Positions 34,867 to 44,452 of a DNA stretch of 64,000 bases are shown in pieces. The stretch lies in the NCBI RefSeq assembly GCF_014640335.1, contig NZ_BMGT01000002.1, positions 806,001-870,000 of the forward strand, given 5' to 3'. The position numbers were made by a program, and so were the translations under genes. Each line of letters begins with the position of its first letter. Position 1 is the stretch's first letter. The notes under the pieces are model-generated. The model saw only the letters and a list, made by a program, of their open reading frames with translations, did not search any database and was not told the DNA's origin. The stretch comes from Edaphobacter dinghuensis. Its GTDB lineage: Bacteria > Acidobacteriota > Terriglobia > Terriglobales > Acidobacteriaceae.

Positions 34867-37800
34867 ATGCTCGAAAATAAACTCTCTCGACGCCAATTTC
34901 TTCAGACTACCGCCTCCACTGCTGCGGCTGCCAGCCTTCTCCCTACGCTTCCTGCGCTCGCTGAACCGAGGAGAGCAGCGACCGATACCTATCCCGAAAA
35001 TGGCGCGCTTATCCCCGATGAAGGATGGCGTCTCTGGATTGATGAGCAGGCCGAGTGGAAGAACGACGCGATCTTTCTGCCTGAAGATGTCCGCCTCGAC
35101 CAACTGCGGGTCAACGCACCGACGGGCGGCTGGCAGGTGTTGGCTCATGATGCAGGAAAAGAGGTGGTACTGCCTACCAGCGTCGAGCAGCACTTCTGGG
35201 GGAAGTACACCCATCGTTCGTATACGCCGGAGGAGTACCGCTACGCCGCCGATGATCCTATCCCGCAGAACGGGGCTTACTTTGGGGTGTCGTGGTGGTA
35301 TCGCGAGATCGACATTCCGGCTTCGATGCAGGGGAAGCGGATATTTCTTCACATTCGCGGAGCGCATCTTCGCGCTGAGGTTTATCTCAACAAGAAGCTC
35401 GTGGGCTACTCGATCATGGAGGAGCTGCCGTTCGAGTGCGATCTGACGCACGCAGCAGACCCCGGCGGCCTAAATATTATTGCCATCCGCATCACCAATC
35501 CTTTTGGACGCTTCGATTGGGTCGATGGGCTGAATGCTCAGTGGGGAGCGGTGAAGCTTTATCGATCGCATGGATTTGGGGCGCTTGATCGAGGGATGAC
35601 CCTTCGTGAGGTACCTCTCGACGATAGAATCGCCGACGCCTGGGTTTTGAATACGGCTAAAGCAAAGACTGTTCAAATTCACGCACAAGTCGAACTTTCT
35701 TATGGTGTCGGACCCTTGGCTGCGACAAATCCTATCCGGAAAAACCTGAGAGTAGAGATTACCGATTCACAAGGGCGTACTGTACCGGCTGCAGTCTCTC
35801 TTTCGAAACTTGATGCAGATGGCCGTCTCCTCAAGTACGAGTTTGAGGTGGCGGCTGACGAAGCGGAGATTTGGGACTTAGATTCGCCTGTTTTGTATCA
35901 TGCAAAACTCACATGGACTTCACACAACGGGCAAACTGATCTACGCACGATTACTTTCGGATTTCGCTGGTTTGCGCCATCCGGCCTTGGCACGGACGCC
36001 ATCTTCCGGCTCAATGGACGACGCATAAAAATCTATACCTCGATCTCGTGGGGATATTGGGGGCTGAATGGAATGTTCCCTGTTCCGGAGTTGGCCGAAA
36101 AAGAAGTCACGCAGGCTAAGAAGTTCAACTTGAATTGCCTGAACTTCCATCGCAATCTGGCCAAGGAGGAGGTGCTGCGCGCCCACGACCGCCTCGGTCT
36201 GCTGCGCTATATGGAGCCGGGCGCAGGCAAGATGGCTATCGGCAAGCTGCCTTCGAATGTACAGGCCAATGCTGCCGGTATCGTGATGGAAAAGCCTGTT
36301 AGCGAGGCGGACAAATTTGCGCAGCGTTATATGTTCGTCAAATGCGTGGAGATGGTGAAGGCTTATCGTTCGCATCCCAGCGTGATCGAATATTGCCTGC
36401 AAAATGAGATCGGCGCGGACCTCAAGAATCCCGATACCATCGCTGTGCTGGAGGCGATGCGCGCGGAAGACCCCAGCCGCTGCATTGTGCTCAACGATGG
36501 CTTTGTGGCCCCGCCACGGCGTGCGGCGCAGGCGTGGTTTGAGCCGTATAACCCCAAGCTTCACCGCTCTGACGAAGAGCCATGGGGAGGCTGGTGGAAT
36601 CAGCACCAGGGCGCGGGCGATCAATGGTACGACGAGTTCTACAAGTCACCCACCGATTTCACCTATCGCTCCCCTGTTCACGCGCAGCTATCGGAGTTCG
36701 GCGAGATGGAAGGCTGTGCCACGCCGGATAACCACTCGCTGATGATCCACCAGATTACGGACACCTATAAGAAGTATGGCGGCGACAGCTACGACCTGAA
36801 GGACCATGAAGAGATCGTTGTCGCCTACGACAAATTTCTTGATCGCTGGAACTTTCGCAAGGCCTTCCCTGTGACTGAGCATCTCTGGCTTTCGATTGGC
36901 TCAAAGTGCTACGACACATGGCAGAACTATCTTGAAAACGCTCGTATCTCCGATGATCTCGACTTCGCTGCTATCTCGGGCTGGGAATCGACGGCAATCG
37001 AGAATCACTCAGGCATTGTGGACAACCTGCGTAACTTCAAGTCTGATCCGGAGCCAATCTCAGGAACTCTGATGCCAGTGCGTCCGGTGGCCAAGCAGCG
37101 AGCCATCTGCACACCGCTTGGCGGTCGCGCCATCTTCGATCTTTACCTGCTAAATGACACGACGAAGGCTGTCACAGGCACGCTTACCTTCACGATGATT
37201 ACACCCAGCGGCAGGCGCACCACGCTCACTTCCCTGCCCGCGCCACAACATGTTCCCGACCAGTTCAGTTATCTGCTCAAGGAATCTTTCGAAACTCCTG
37301 CGCTGACTGAGGAAGGGCGCTATCAGTTCAGATTTGGCCTGTCGTCTGTGCCGCTTGCCACCCAGAGCAAAGATATCTGGGTGGCTGATACGAAACATCC
37401 CCAGAAGAAGCGGCTTTCGATCGCAGTCTCAGGCATCACACCAGCACTGCGAGAGCAACTCGCCTCTCTGCCTGGAATCACCGTCCACGATTTCGTTGCT
37501 GGAGAGAGGTACGATGCCATCGTCTCCAGCGGAATCACGGCGCATGTCTCTTCAGAACAGAACGCCGGCGATACGACTGGTCTTGAAGCACAGCCGGGTA
37601 CAAAGAAGGCTGTCCCCGGACGCAAACTTGAACCGGGCGAGGTTGCAGCCAGCACGCAGCTTGGAGCGCTTGCGAATGGGATTCTCGATGCCGTTCGCGA
37701 CGGGATACCGCTCTTTGCGATTCCTCAGGCCGATACTCTCTCTGACGGCGTTGCTAAAGAGCTGGCCGCTACGGGTGCGTTTACCTATAAAGGAGCCGTC

Positions 37801-38118
37801 GGCGACTTCCGCGCGCCATGGATGGGCAATTGGTATTTCGTCCGAAGCCATCCTCTGTACGAAGGGCTGCCTGTCGATCAGGTGATGGGCATTCACTACC
37901 AGGCAAAGGGCCGTCAGTCGAATGGATTACTCGTCGATGGAGAGGGGGTCGAGATCGTTGCAGCCTATAGCCGCGACCACGACCGCAATGTCGGAGCAGG
38001 CACCTTCGTTACCCGGTTAGGATCGGCGAAGATCCTTTATCATCGCATTCCGGAGTTTCAGCCTGTGCTGCAGCAGCGCTTTCTAGCAAATGCACTGGCG
38101 TGGCTGACAACGAAGTAG
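34867..38118 (+). CDS. Tat-exported glycoside hydrolase family 2-type protein
   Basis: 1083 residues. The N-terminus has a twin-arginine signal (LSRRQFLQTTASTAAAASLLPTLPALA). A GH2-type sugar-binding beta domain follows (about 100-230: VSWWYREIDIPASMQGKRIFLHIRGAHLRAEVYLNKKLVG), then an immunoglobulin-like domain, then a TIM barrel (RLNGRRIKIYTSISWGYWGLNG, AKKFNLNCLNFHR, HPSVIEYCLQNEIGAD). Asn513-Glu514 fits the NE acid/base of clan GH-A. The C-terminal 250 residues look like a ThuA/glutamine-amidotransferase-like domain (ITVHDFVAGERYDAIV, SHPLYEGLPVDQVMG). Substrate unknown; the fold suits beta-galactosidase/glucuronidase-type activity in the periplasm. Start ATG 34867 gives the Tat signal. 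Confidence 0.82.
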   Translation: MLENKLSRRQFLQTTASTAAAASLLPTLPALAEPRRAATDTYPENGALIPDEGWRLWIDEQAEWKNDAIFLPEDVRLDQLRVNAPTGGWQVLAHDAGKEVVLPTSVEQHFWGKYTHRSYTPEEYRYAADDPIPQNGAYFGVSWWYREIDIPASMQGKRIFLHIRGAHLRAEVYLNKKLVGYSIMEELPFECDLTHAADPGGLNIIAIRITNPFGRFDWVDGLNAQWGAVKLYRSHGFGALDRGMTLREVPLDDRIADAWVLNTAKAKTVQIHAQVELSYGVGPLAATNPIRKNLRVEITDSQGRTVPAAVSLSKLDADGRLLKYEFEVAADEAEIWDLDSPVLYHAKLTWTSHNGQTDLRTITFGFRWFAPSGLGTDAIFRLNGRRIKIYTSISWGYWGLNGMFPVPELAEKEVTQAKKFNLNCLNFHRNLAKEEVLRAHDRLGLLRYMEPGAGKMAIGKLPSNVQANAAGIVMEKPVSEADKFAQRYMFVKCVEMVKAYRSHPSVIEYCLQNEIGADLKNPDTIAVLEAMRAEDPSRCIVLNDGFVAPPRRAAQAWFEPYNPKLHRSDEEPWGGWWNQHQGAGDQWYDEFYKSPTDFTYRSPVHAQLSEFGEMEGCATPDNHSLMIHQITDTYKKYGGDSYDLKDHEEIVVAYDKFLDRWNFRKAFPVTEHLWLSIGSKCYDTWQNYLENARISDDLDFAAISGWESTAIENHSGIVDNLRNFKSDPEPISGTLMPVRPVAKQRAICTPLGGRAIFDLYLLNDTTKAVTGTLTFTMITPSGRRTTLTSLPAPQHVPDQFSYLLKESFETPALTEEGRYQFRFGLSSVPLATQSKDIWVADTKHPQKKRLSIAVSGITPALREQLASLPGITVHDFVAGERYDAIVSSGITAHVSSEQNAGDTTGLEAQPGTKKAVPGRKLEPGEVAASTQLGALANGILDAVRDGIPLFAIPQADTLSDGVAKELAATGAFTYKGAVGDFRAPWMGNWYFVRSHPLYEGLPVDQVMGIHYQAKGRQSNGLLVDGEGVEIVAAYSRDHDRNVGAGTFVTRLGSAKILYHRIPEFQPVLQQRFLANALAWLTTK

Positions 38119-38152
38119 GATTTAGCCACTCGCAGTTTCCAGATGAACTTAT

Positions 38153-38190
38153 AAACAAATGAGGCAGCCCGAAGGCTGCCTCATTTGTTT
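38153..38190. terminator. Bidirectional terminator
   Basis: Perfect 17-bp stem (38153-38169 with 38174-38190) closed by CGAA, ending in TTTGTTT on the plus strand and the same on the minus strand. It serves the convergent GH2 gene (ends 38118) and the secreted protein gene (ends 38204). Confidence 0.88.
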
Positions 38191-38203
38191 ATTGCGACTT
38201 CGG

Positions 38204-39640
38204 TTAGCGTCTGCGGGTGGTGGTGTGGTGATGAACCGGAGCAGCCGGCTTCTTCGGCTCGACCACGGCTCCATCGCTCATCACGATCACTACCGGGCCA
38301 GGTGCGGCTCCCGGAGCAGGCGCAGCCGCGGGCGCTGCAGGTGCCGGCGCAGCGGCAGGAGCAGGTGTCGCAGCCGGTGCAGCAGGTGTCGCAGCAGTCT
38401 CACCGGCAGGCGTTACTCCGCCGACAGTATAGGAGGCATACGTACCCGAGAGCGTGATCTTCGTTCCAGGCGTGGGAACCGTCTTCAGAGGCTCCTTCAT
38501 GTTGAAGGTGAAGTCTGCCGTCTTCGACGCAACCGCATCGTCAGAGACCGATGCCTGGATGGAGCTGTCGGTAGCCGCAACAACGGTCACATCGGGAAGC
38601 TGAACCGACTTGCCCTTGATCGTGTCCCAAACCTTGGCTGCATCTTCAGGCTTGCCGTTCTGAAGGATAAATTCCTTGTCGCTGACTGCCAGCGTTCCCA
38701 GATCCGGGGTACTCGCAATGACCTGCGCAACGATGTCGGCAGGCGACGGCGCTGGCTTGACGGTGGAAGAGAGGTTGGCCGGCGGGAAGAGGCTGGCCTG
38801 GACAGCCGTTGTGATGGCATCGTAGCCATCTGCGCTGCCGTGATACCTCTTATAGCAATACGTCGCAACCTTCAGGAACTCGGTCTTGTAGGGCTCCGGA
38901 GCAAAGGCAGCCGCGCGCGAGCTATACCAGGTGCAGTTCAGATAGTCGGGCGGCGTCGACTGATAGTAGGCCAGACCCAACTGGTAGGTATCCTGCAGAA
39001 CCGGACCGGGGGTAGTCGTCGATGCCGCAGGGGCAGCCTTCAACTCAGCCGTGTAGTCCGTAACTGCTGTTTTCATGTCCTTCTTGTTGGCAGCATCTTC
39101 GGCAATGGCACCGTACAGGCCCGGCGTGACGCCCGTCTTCATCTTCTCGAAGTCGGCATCGCTCATGTCCTTGGGCTTGGGGGCGTCCAGACCCTTCTGC
39201 GCAAATCCAGCCGCAGCGTCCAGAGCGGTCTGTTTCGCCGCCGGATCGGTCGCCTTATCGGCATCCTGCCTATGGAAGAAGGTCTCAAAGGTCAAAGCGA
39301 CCAGGTTGTTCGGGTCGACCTGAAGCAGGCGATCCGCCGTGCTCACGGTCTTGGCCGGATCAAACCCGCTGTACGTCTGCATCAACATCTGCAACGTCGA
39401 TGCCTTCACCGCTGAATTCGGATACGTCGTCAGATAGGTCTCAAGCGCAGCGGCCTTTGTCTGGGGCGTAGTCTGCGAGATCGCATCGTTATAAGCCTTA
39501 TATTCGGCAGGAGACATCTGGATCCCGCCACCGGATTGTGCACTGGCACCACCATTATCCTGAGCATTCGCAACCATACTTTGCCCACCAAGTGCGATGC
39601 TAGCAACTGCCAGGAGAGACGCAACGACTACCTTCTTCAT
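38204..39640 (-). CDS. Secreted TPR-like protein with Ala/Pro-rich tail
   Basis: 478 residues. It starts with a signal peptide (MKKVVVASLLAVASIALGGQSMVANAQ). Helical repeats follow (about 40-260: YKAYNDAISQTTPQTKAAALETYLTTYPNSAVKASTLQMLMQTYSGFDPAKTVSTADRLLQVDPNNLVALTFE) that read like TPR units. A beta-rich part (VQLPDVTVVAATDSSIQASVSDD) comes next, then a low-complexity Ala/Pro tail (PAPAAAPAPAAPAAAP), and a basic end (HHHTTTRRR). GAGGAGCAAGGGA before ATG 39640 sets the start; the frame is open further upstream without a signal. The tail could span or contact peptidoglycan. The function is unknown. Confidence 0.8.
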   Translation of the reverse strand: MKKVVVASLLAVASIALGGQSMVANAQDNGGASAQSGGGIQMSPAEYKAYNDAISQTTPQTKAAALETYLTTYPNSAVKASTLQMLMQTYSGFDPAKTVSTADRLLQVDPNNLVALTFETFFHRQDADKATDPAAKQTALDAAAGFAQKGLDAPKPKDMSDADFEKMKTGVTPGLYGAIAEDAANKKDMKTAVTDYTAELKAAPAASTTTPGPVLQDTYQLGLAYYQSTPPDYLNCTWYSSRAAAFAPEPYKTEFLKVATYCYKRYHGSADGYDAITTAVQASLFPPANLSSTVKPAPSPADIVAQVIASTPDLGTLAVSDKEFILQNGKPEDAAKVWDTIKGKSVQLPDVTVVAATDSSIQASVSDDAVASKTADFTFNMKEPLKTVPTPGTKITLSGTYASYTVGGVTPAGETAATPAAPAATPAPAAAPAPAAPAAAPAPGAAPGPVVIVMSDGAVVEPKKPAAPVHHHTTTRRR

Positions 39641-40122
39641 TCCCTTGCTCCTCAATAAATCTTTATTGTCTGTAACGTTTACCGGTGGCCCGGTCAAGTC
39701 TATACAACATAACCCACAACATGCGCCCTGGCGAATTTCCAACGCATTCACCCGTCATCATTCATGGGAGCCGATCTTACAATCAGTTCCGCTGAAGTTC
39801 GAATTTTGCTTCCAAGGATGATGATGCGGATTATAGAAACGCCGTTGTACGCATGGCAAGTCCAACTCCTTGCGCTGGATCCTGTTCACCCTAAAAACCT
39901 TCCACCGACATCTCGCGCCGCACTCTTGTCTTGAGGGCTCTTTTTCGGGACTGCAAATGGCATTAAAGGTGTCCATCCTACCCATTCGTGGTATTAGGGA
40001 CTTCTTATCCACAACCAGTAGTGTTGTACCCGTTGATTCCAGCTTCGGCCGAGACTAAAGTTGAGTCAGTCTTAACGACAAGGACGAGAACTATATCGTA
40101 ACTCCCCGCTCTCGTCACAGAG
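39641..40122. other. Long intergenic region upstream of smc with a DnaA-box-like site
   Basis: 482 bases between two divergent genes. No coding region is convincing. A perfect DnaA-box match TTATCCACA is at 40005-40013, about 110 bases before the smc start; a single box is expected by chance at this window size, so it is only noted. The region must hold the promoters of both flanking genes, but I could not fix them. Confidence 0.5.
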
Positions 40123-43100
40123 GTGCCTTTGCTCAAGCTCAAGAAAGTTCAGATCCTCGGTTTCAAATCATTCTGCGACCGCACTGAGGTCCAGCTATCG
40201 GGCGAAGGCATTGCCGCCATCGTCGGTCCCAATGGTTGCGGAAAATCGAATATCTCCGACGCCATTACATGGGTGCTTGGCGAGCAGTCGGCGAAATCGC
40301 TGCGCGGTATCAAGATGGAAGACGTCATCTTTGCCGGTACGCGAGACCGTAAACCGACGGGCATGGCAGAGGTATCGCTCACGCTGGTTGACCCCGAGGT
40401 ATACGACGGGGCGAGCCTGGGCGATGAGCCGGAGATCTCCATCGATGAAAACCTGCCAGCCGACTGGGACGAGGCCACACTTCGCCAGCAGCGCGCTGAA
40501 GAGACCGAAGAGGCCGTAGCTGAAGCGCAGCCGGGAACCGTCATCGAAGGCGAAGCCAAAGGACCGCAGGTTGTAGCCCCAACCGCAGATGGCAATGCCG
40601 AAGCGTCAGCCGCTGCCAATGCTGCCAATAATGTTGTCCTCAAGATTCGTCGGCGCAAATTTGGCCGGGCCCCGGTTCGCGCAGGTGAACTCACGATTAC
40701 CCGACGACTGTTTCGGTCGGGAGACTCCGAATATCTTCTCAACGGCAAGATCTGCCGCCTTCGTGATATTCAGGACATCTTCATGGGCACGGGCCTGGGC
40801 GGCGAATCCTACGCCATCATCGGGCAGGAGCGCATCGGCCAGTTGCTCAGCTCCAAGCCGCTCGATCGCCGCAGCATTATTGAAGAGGCCGCCGGCATTA
40901 CTCGCTTCAAGACCAAGAAGCGTCTTGCGGAGCTTCGTCTCGAATCTGCCAAGCAGAACCTGTCACGCGTCAACGACATCTTCGATGAAGTAACGCGGCA
41001 GATGACTACGCTCAAGCGACAGGCGGCGAAGGCAGAGCGCTATGGCGCGCTTCGGGATGAACTTCGCACGAGGCTTCGCGTGGTGCTTGCCAGCCGCATG
41101 TCGCAGCTTGATGTCGAGCAGACCGCCACAACCGAAAAGGTAACCATTCTTGCTACGCAGATCGATGCGCAGGCCACCACCGTCGAGGAGATGGATGCCC
41201 AGCACAGCGAAGGCATCCGTACCGGCTACACGCTCGATCAGCAGATTCGCGAGGCCGGTGCACAGGCGAATCAATCTGCCGTGGAACTCGAGCGCATCAC
41301 GGCGCGCTCCGCTGCCAATGCCGACCGCATCGCTGAATTAACTGGACGTCTTGCAACCGGCGCTGAGGAGCTGACACAGGCTCGCGAACAACTCGCCGCG
41401 TTGAGCGGAGAGCTGGAACAACATCGCAGCTTTCTTGAAAACGCCACTGCCGAATCTACGGAATCGCGCGAGGCCGCACAACTTCACCAACAACAGGCGC
41501 AGGAAGCTGTACGTGCATTGGCATCTGCCGAGCAACAAGCCGAACAGAACCGCAGAACAACGATGCAGTTGGTGCAGCGAATCGGACAGACTCGTAATGA
41601 GCAGGCGCAGGCCGAGGCGGCATTGGCCGGGCTCGATCGCGAGGCCGAGCGCTTGCTCTCGGAGTCCGAGGTCGCGCGACAGGAACTGGAAACTCTTGGC
41701 CTTCAGCGCGGACAGGTCAAGCTGTCATTCGAGTCTGTTACCGAGCGACTCAAACGCCTTGAAGCCGAGATTGCAGATCTGCGCTTGCAGATCGAGGCAC
41801 GCCGCGCCGAAGAGTCACAGAACAAGCGTCGCGGCGACCAACTTCGTGGAGAGGTGGCGAGCCTTGATGGGCGGCGTAGCTCGCTTGAGGCGCTTATCCG
41901 CGAGCACAGCTATTCCACCGACACAGTTCGGAATATCTTCAAGCACAACGCCAGCAATCCGGGGCTTCAAGGGACAACGCCTGTAGGTACGCTTGCAGAT
42001 TTTCTTGAAGTCGATGGGCAATATGAGAACGTCGTTGATGAGTTTCTTCGCGACGAGCTGAATTACATCGTCGTCAAGAGCTGGGATGCCGCTGACGCGG
42101 GTATGAACCTGCTGAAGACCGATGTCAGCGGACGCGCTACCTTTCTGGTTCACCCTAACGATGCGCAGGCAAACTTCCCCTTTTCCGAAGGCATGACCAG
42201 CGCTGCACAGACCACCACCGCAGGGATTGAAGGCGTTGTTCCGCTCAAAAATTGCGTGCGTGTTCTGGATGGCTTCGGCAAGTCGCTCGAAGTAATTCTG
42301 CCCAAGCTTCGTGAGGGTTATGTCGCGCCGGACTCTTACACGGCGCGGACACTCGCACTGTCGAATCCGCAATCTTTCTTTCTCTCGCCCACTGGTGAGA
42401 CCTTCCATAACGTCACCGTCACCGGTGGACGTCCGCGTGCACAAGGCCCATTGGCTTTGAAGCGCGAGCTGACCGAGGTGCAGCAGAAGATCGAGAAGGC
42501 AGAACATGAATTAGCGCAGACAGATCTGTTGACTGCCGATCTTCAGCACCAGATCGCCGATCTCAACGCCACAATCGAAAACAAGACCAATGAGCGTCGC
42601 GAGGCTGAGCGCGAGTCAGCCAACTCCGGTGCGGCCCTGCGCCAGATGGAGACCGAGACTGCGCGCATTGAGCGCCGACTGGCCGATTGGTCGCTTACCA
42701 GCGAACGCAACCGCGACGCGCGCAATCAGAAGTCTGACCTCATCTCTCGTCGCCAGCAGGAGGCCGCTTCGTTCGAGGCCGAACGGTCAACACTGGAGGC
42801 TTCGCTGGCCGATATCCAGGCACAACTTGAAGAGTTGCGTGGCCAGCGCGAACAGCTGCAACAGGCAGCAGCAGCAGCTTCAGCCGATCTTGCCGGACTC
42901 GAAGAGCGCCGCCGTAACGCACAAGCCAACTTTGATCAGACGACGCGGCTCTACAATGGCCAGAGCCAGCGTATTCAGCAGCTCGATCAGCAGCTTGCAT
43001 CCGCTGCATCAGAAAAGCTCCGCCGCGAAGAAGAGACTTCCGCTCTCGCAACGCAACACACCGAGTTGACCGAGCTTCGTGCTACCGCAGTAGCCGAAGG

Positions 43101-44001
43101 CACTCGCCTGACTGAAGAAGCCAATGCGCTCCGCGCTGCTATGGCCGAACTTGACGGACGGCTGCGCACGCTCCGTCATGAAACCGAAGTGTTGCGCGAA
43201 CAGCGCTCCGGGCTCACCGCCCGCGCTGCAAAACTTGCCTCCGATATTGAGCACATTGAAGCCACCTGCTTGAATGATCTCGCTGTCGAAGCCACTGCCC
43301 TACGCGAAGATACAAGTATTATCCGCATCGAAGGCGATGCTCTCATCACTGAAGAAGAAGAGTCTCGCGCCTTGAAGCAAAAACTCGAAGCGATGGGCCC
43401 GGTCAATATGATGGCTCTCGAAGAGTACAACGAAACTACGCAGCGGCATGGCTTCCTTGAAGCTCAACGCAAGGACCTGCTTGACTCCATCGAGAACACG
43501 CAAGCATCGATCAAGGAGATCGACGACGTCTCCCGTCTCAAGTTCGATGAAGCCTTCAAGGTCATTAACGAGAACTTCAGTACGACCTTCACCAAGCTCT
43601 TCGGCGGCGGCCAGGCTTCGATGCGACTCACCGATGCAGAAAACTCGGCTGAGAGCGGGATTGATATTCTTGCCTCACCTCCGGGCAAGAAGCTGCAGAA
43701 CATTCTTTTGCTCTCGGGAGGCGAAAAGGCGCTTACTGCCCTCTCATTGCTTGTGGGTATCTTCCAGTTCCAGCCCGCACCGTTCTGTATCCTCGACGAA
43801 GTCGATGCGCCGCTCGACGAAACCAACGTTGGCAGGTTCGCCAAGCTCATCGCTGACATGTCGGCCACAACTCAATTTGTTGTCATTACCCATAGCAAGC
43901 GGACCATGTCGCAGGCCGACGTCATCTATGGCGTCACCATGCAGGAACCCGGCGTCAGCAAGATCGTCAGTGTCAACTTGAGTCGCCGCGCTGTGGCATA
44001 G
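40123..44001 (+). CDS. smc: Chromosome segregation protein SMC
   Basis: 1292 residues, about 100 longer than typical bacterial SMC. Walker A is GPNGCGKSN (residues 34-42) in a complete N-terminal head start (LKLKKVQILGFKSFCDRT). IGQERIGQLLSSKPLDRRSIIEEAAGI ends the N-head. Long coiled coils flank a hinge (GTLADFLEVDGQYENVVDEFLRDELNYIVV...GRATFLV). The C-head has LLSGGEKALTALSLLVGIFQFQPAPFCILDEVDAPLDETNV (signature, Walker B). Between residues about 90 and 185 an acidic, Ala-rich stretch interrupts the N-head. SMC compacts and separates chromosomes with ScpAB. GTG 40123 is the start. A good terminator follows. Confidence 0.96.
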   Translation: MPLLKLKKVQILGFKSFCDRTEVQLSGEGIAAIVGPNGCGKSNISDAITWVLGEQSAKSLRGIKMEDVIFAGTRDRKPTGMAEVSLTLVDPEVYDGASLGDEPEISIDENLPADWDEATLRQQRAEETEEAVAEAQPGTVIEGEAKGPQVVAPTADGNAEASAAANAANNVVLKIRRRKFGRAPVRAGELTITRRLFRSGDSEYLLNGKICRLRDIQDIFMGTGLGGESYAIIGQERIGQLLSSKPLDRRSIIEEAAGITRFKTKKRLAELRLESAKQNLSRVNDIFDEVTRQMTTLKRQAAKAERYGALRDELRTRLRVVLASRMSQLDVEQTATTEKVTILATQIDAQATTVEEMDAQHSEGIRTGYTLDQQIREAGAQANQSAVELERITARSAANADRIAELTGRLATGAEELTQAREQLAALSGELEQHRSFLENATAESTESREAAQLHQQQAQEAVRALASAEQQAEQNRRTTMQLVQRIGQTRNEQAQAEAALAGLDREAERLLSESEVARQELETLGLQRGQVKLSFESVTERLKRLEAEIADLRLQIEARRAEESQNKRRGDQLRGEVASLDGRRSSLEALIREHSYSTDTVRNIFKHNASNPGLQGTTPVGTLADFLEVDGQYENVVDEFLRDELNYIVVKSWDAADAGMNLLKTDVSGRATFLVHPNDAQANFPFSEGMTSAAQTTTAGIEGVVPLKNCVRVLDGFGKSLEVILPKLREGYVAPDSYTARTLALSNPQSFFLSPTGETFHNVTVTGGRPRAQGPLALKRELTEVQQKIEKAEHELAQTDLLTADLQHQIADLNATIENKTNERREAERESANSGAALRQMETETARIERRLADWSLTSERNRDARNQKSDLISRRQQEAASFEAERSTLEASLADIQAQLEELRGQREQLQQAAAAASADLAGLEERRRNAQANFDQTTRLYNGQSQRIQQLDQQLASAASEKLRREEETSALATQHTELTELRATAVAEGTRLTEEANALRAAMAELDGRLRTLRHETEVLREQRSGLTARAAKLASDIEHIEATCLNDLAVEATALREDTSIIRIEGDALITEEEESRALKQKLEAMGPVNMMALEEYNETTQRHGFLEAQRKDLLDSIENTQASIKEIDDVSRLKFDEAFKVINENFSTTFTKLFGGGQASMRLTDAENSAESGIDILASPPGKKLQNILLLSGGEKALTALSLLVGIFQFQPAPFCILDEVDAPLDETNVGRFAKLIADMSATTQFVVITHSKRTMSQADVIYGVTMQEPGVSKIVSVNLSRRAVA

Positions 44002-44018
44002 CACGTTAAGTTTGCGCA

Positions 44019-44051
44019 GGTGGAGCGGCTTATATCGCTCCACCCTTTTTT
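44019..44051 (+). terminator. Rho-independent terminator of smc
   Basis: GGTGGAGCG/CGCTCCACC, a perfect 9-bp stem (44019-44027 with 44036-44044), followed by CTTTTTT, 17 bases after the smc stop codon. Confidence 0.9.
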
Positions 44052-44083
44052 GCTTAAACGCGTGAGGCGCGCTATATCCAATG

Positions 44084-44452
44084 CTAGCGGGCGTTCTTAT
44101 AAATAATGTCCAGAAGCTCGTCGTACATTGCGTGCCTCTCCTCATTTGAGCCGTTACGAATAGCGTAGGTAGCACAATGAGCGAGGTGATTTCGCATAAG
44201 AGCCCTGGCGACGGCACGGAGAGCCTCTTGCACGGAAGAGATCTGCGTCAATGTATCGGCACAATAACGATCCTCTTCGACCATTCGTTGTATTCCGCGA
44301 ATCTGCCCTTCAATCCGGCTTAGCCTACGCAGGTTGGAGGCTTTAATCTCATCATCCACGCCTACAGCTTTGCGCTCAGGCGAATCAGCGGAGCGAGATG
44401 CAGTAATCGCTTTTGGTGGAATTTTTCTTGAAGCTGATCTTCTTGTTGTCAT
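44084..44452 (-). CDS. csoR: Copper-sensing repressor CsoR
   Basis: DUF156 repressor of 122 residues with an unusual basic N-terminal extension of about 35 residues. The core is [59 protein letters not shown]. Cys64, His89 and Cys93 reproduce the Cu(I)-binding Cys-His-Cys triad with the exact 25- and 4-residue spacing of CsoR. Copper binding should release the operator and switch on copZ-copA-csoR. ATG at 44452 overlaps the copA stop codon (ATGA), so it is the last gene of that operon. Confidence 0.93.
   Translation of the reverse strand: MTTRRSASRKIPPKAITASRSADSPERKAVGVDDEIKASNLRRLSRIEGQIRGIQRMVEEDRYCADTLTQISSVQEALRAVARALMRNHLAHCATYAIRNGSNEERHAMYDELLDIIYKNAR

Noticed and set aside
40005..40013. 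DnaA box upstream of smc as evidence of an origin
   Set aside because: A single perfect box is expected by chance in 64 kb; no box cluster, A+T-rich unwinding element or dnaA/dnaN genes are near.
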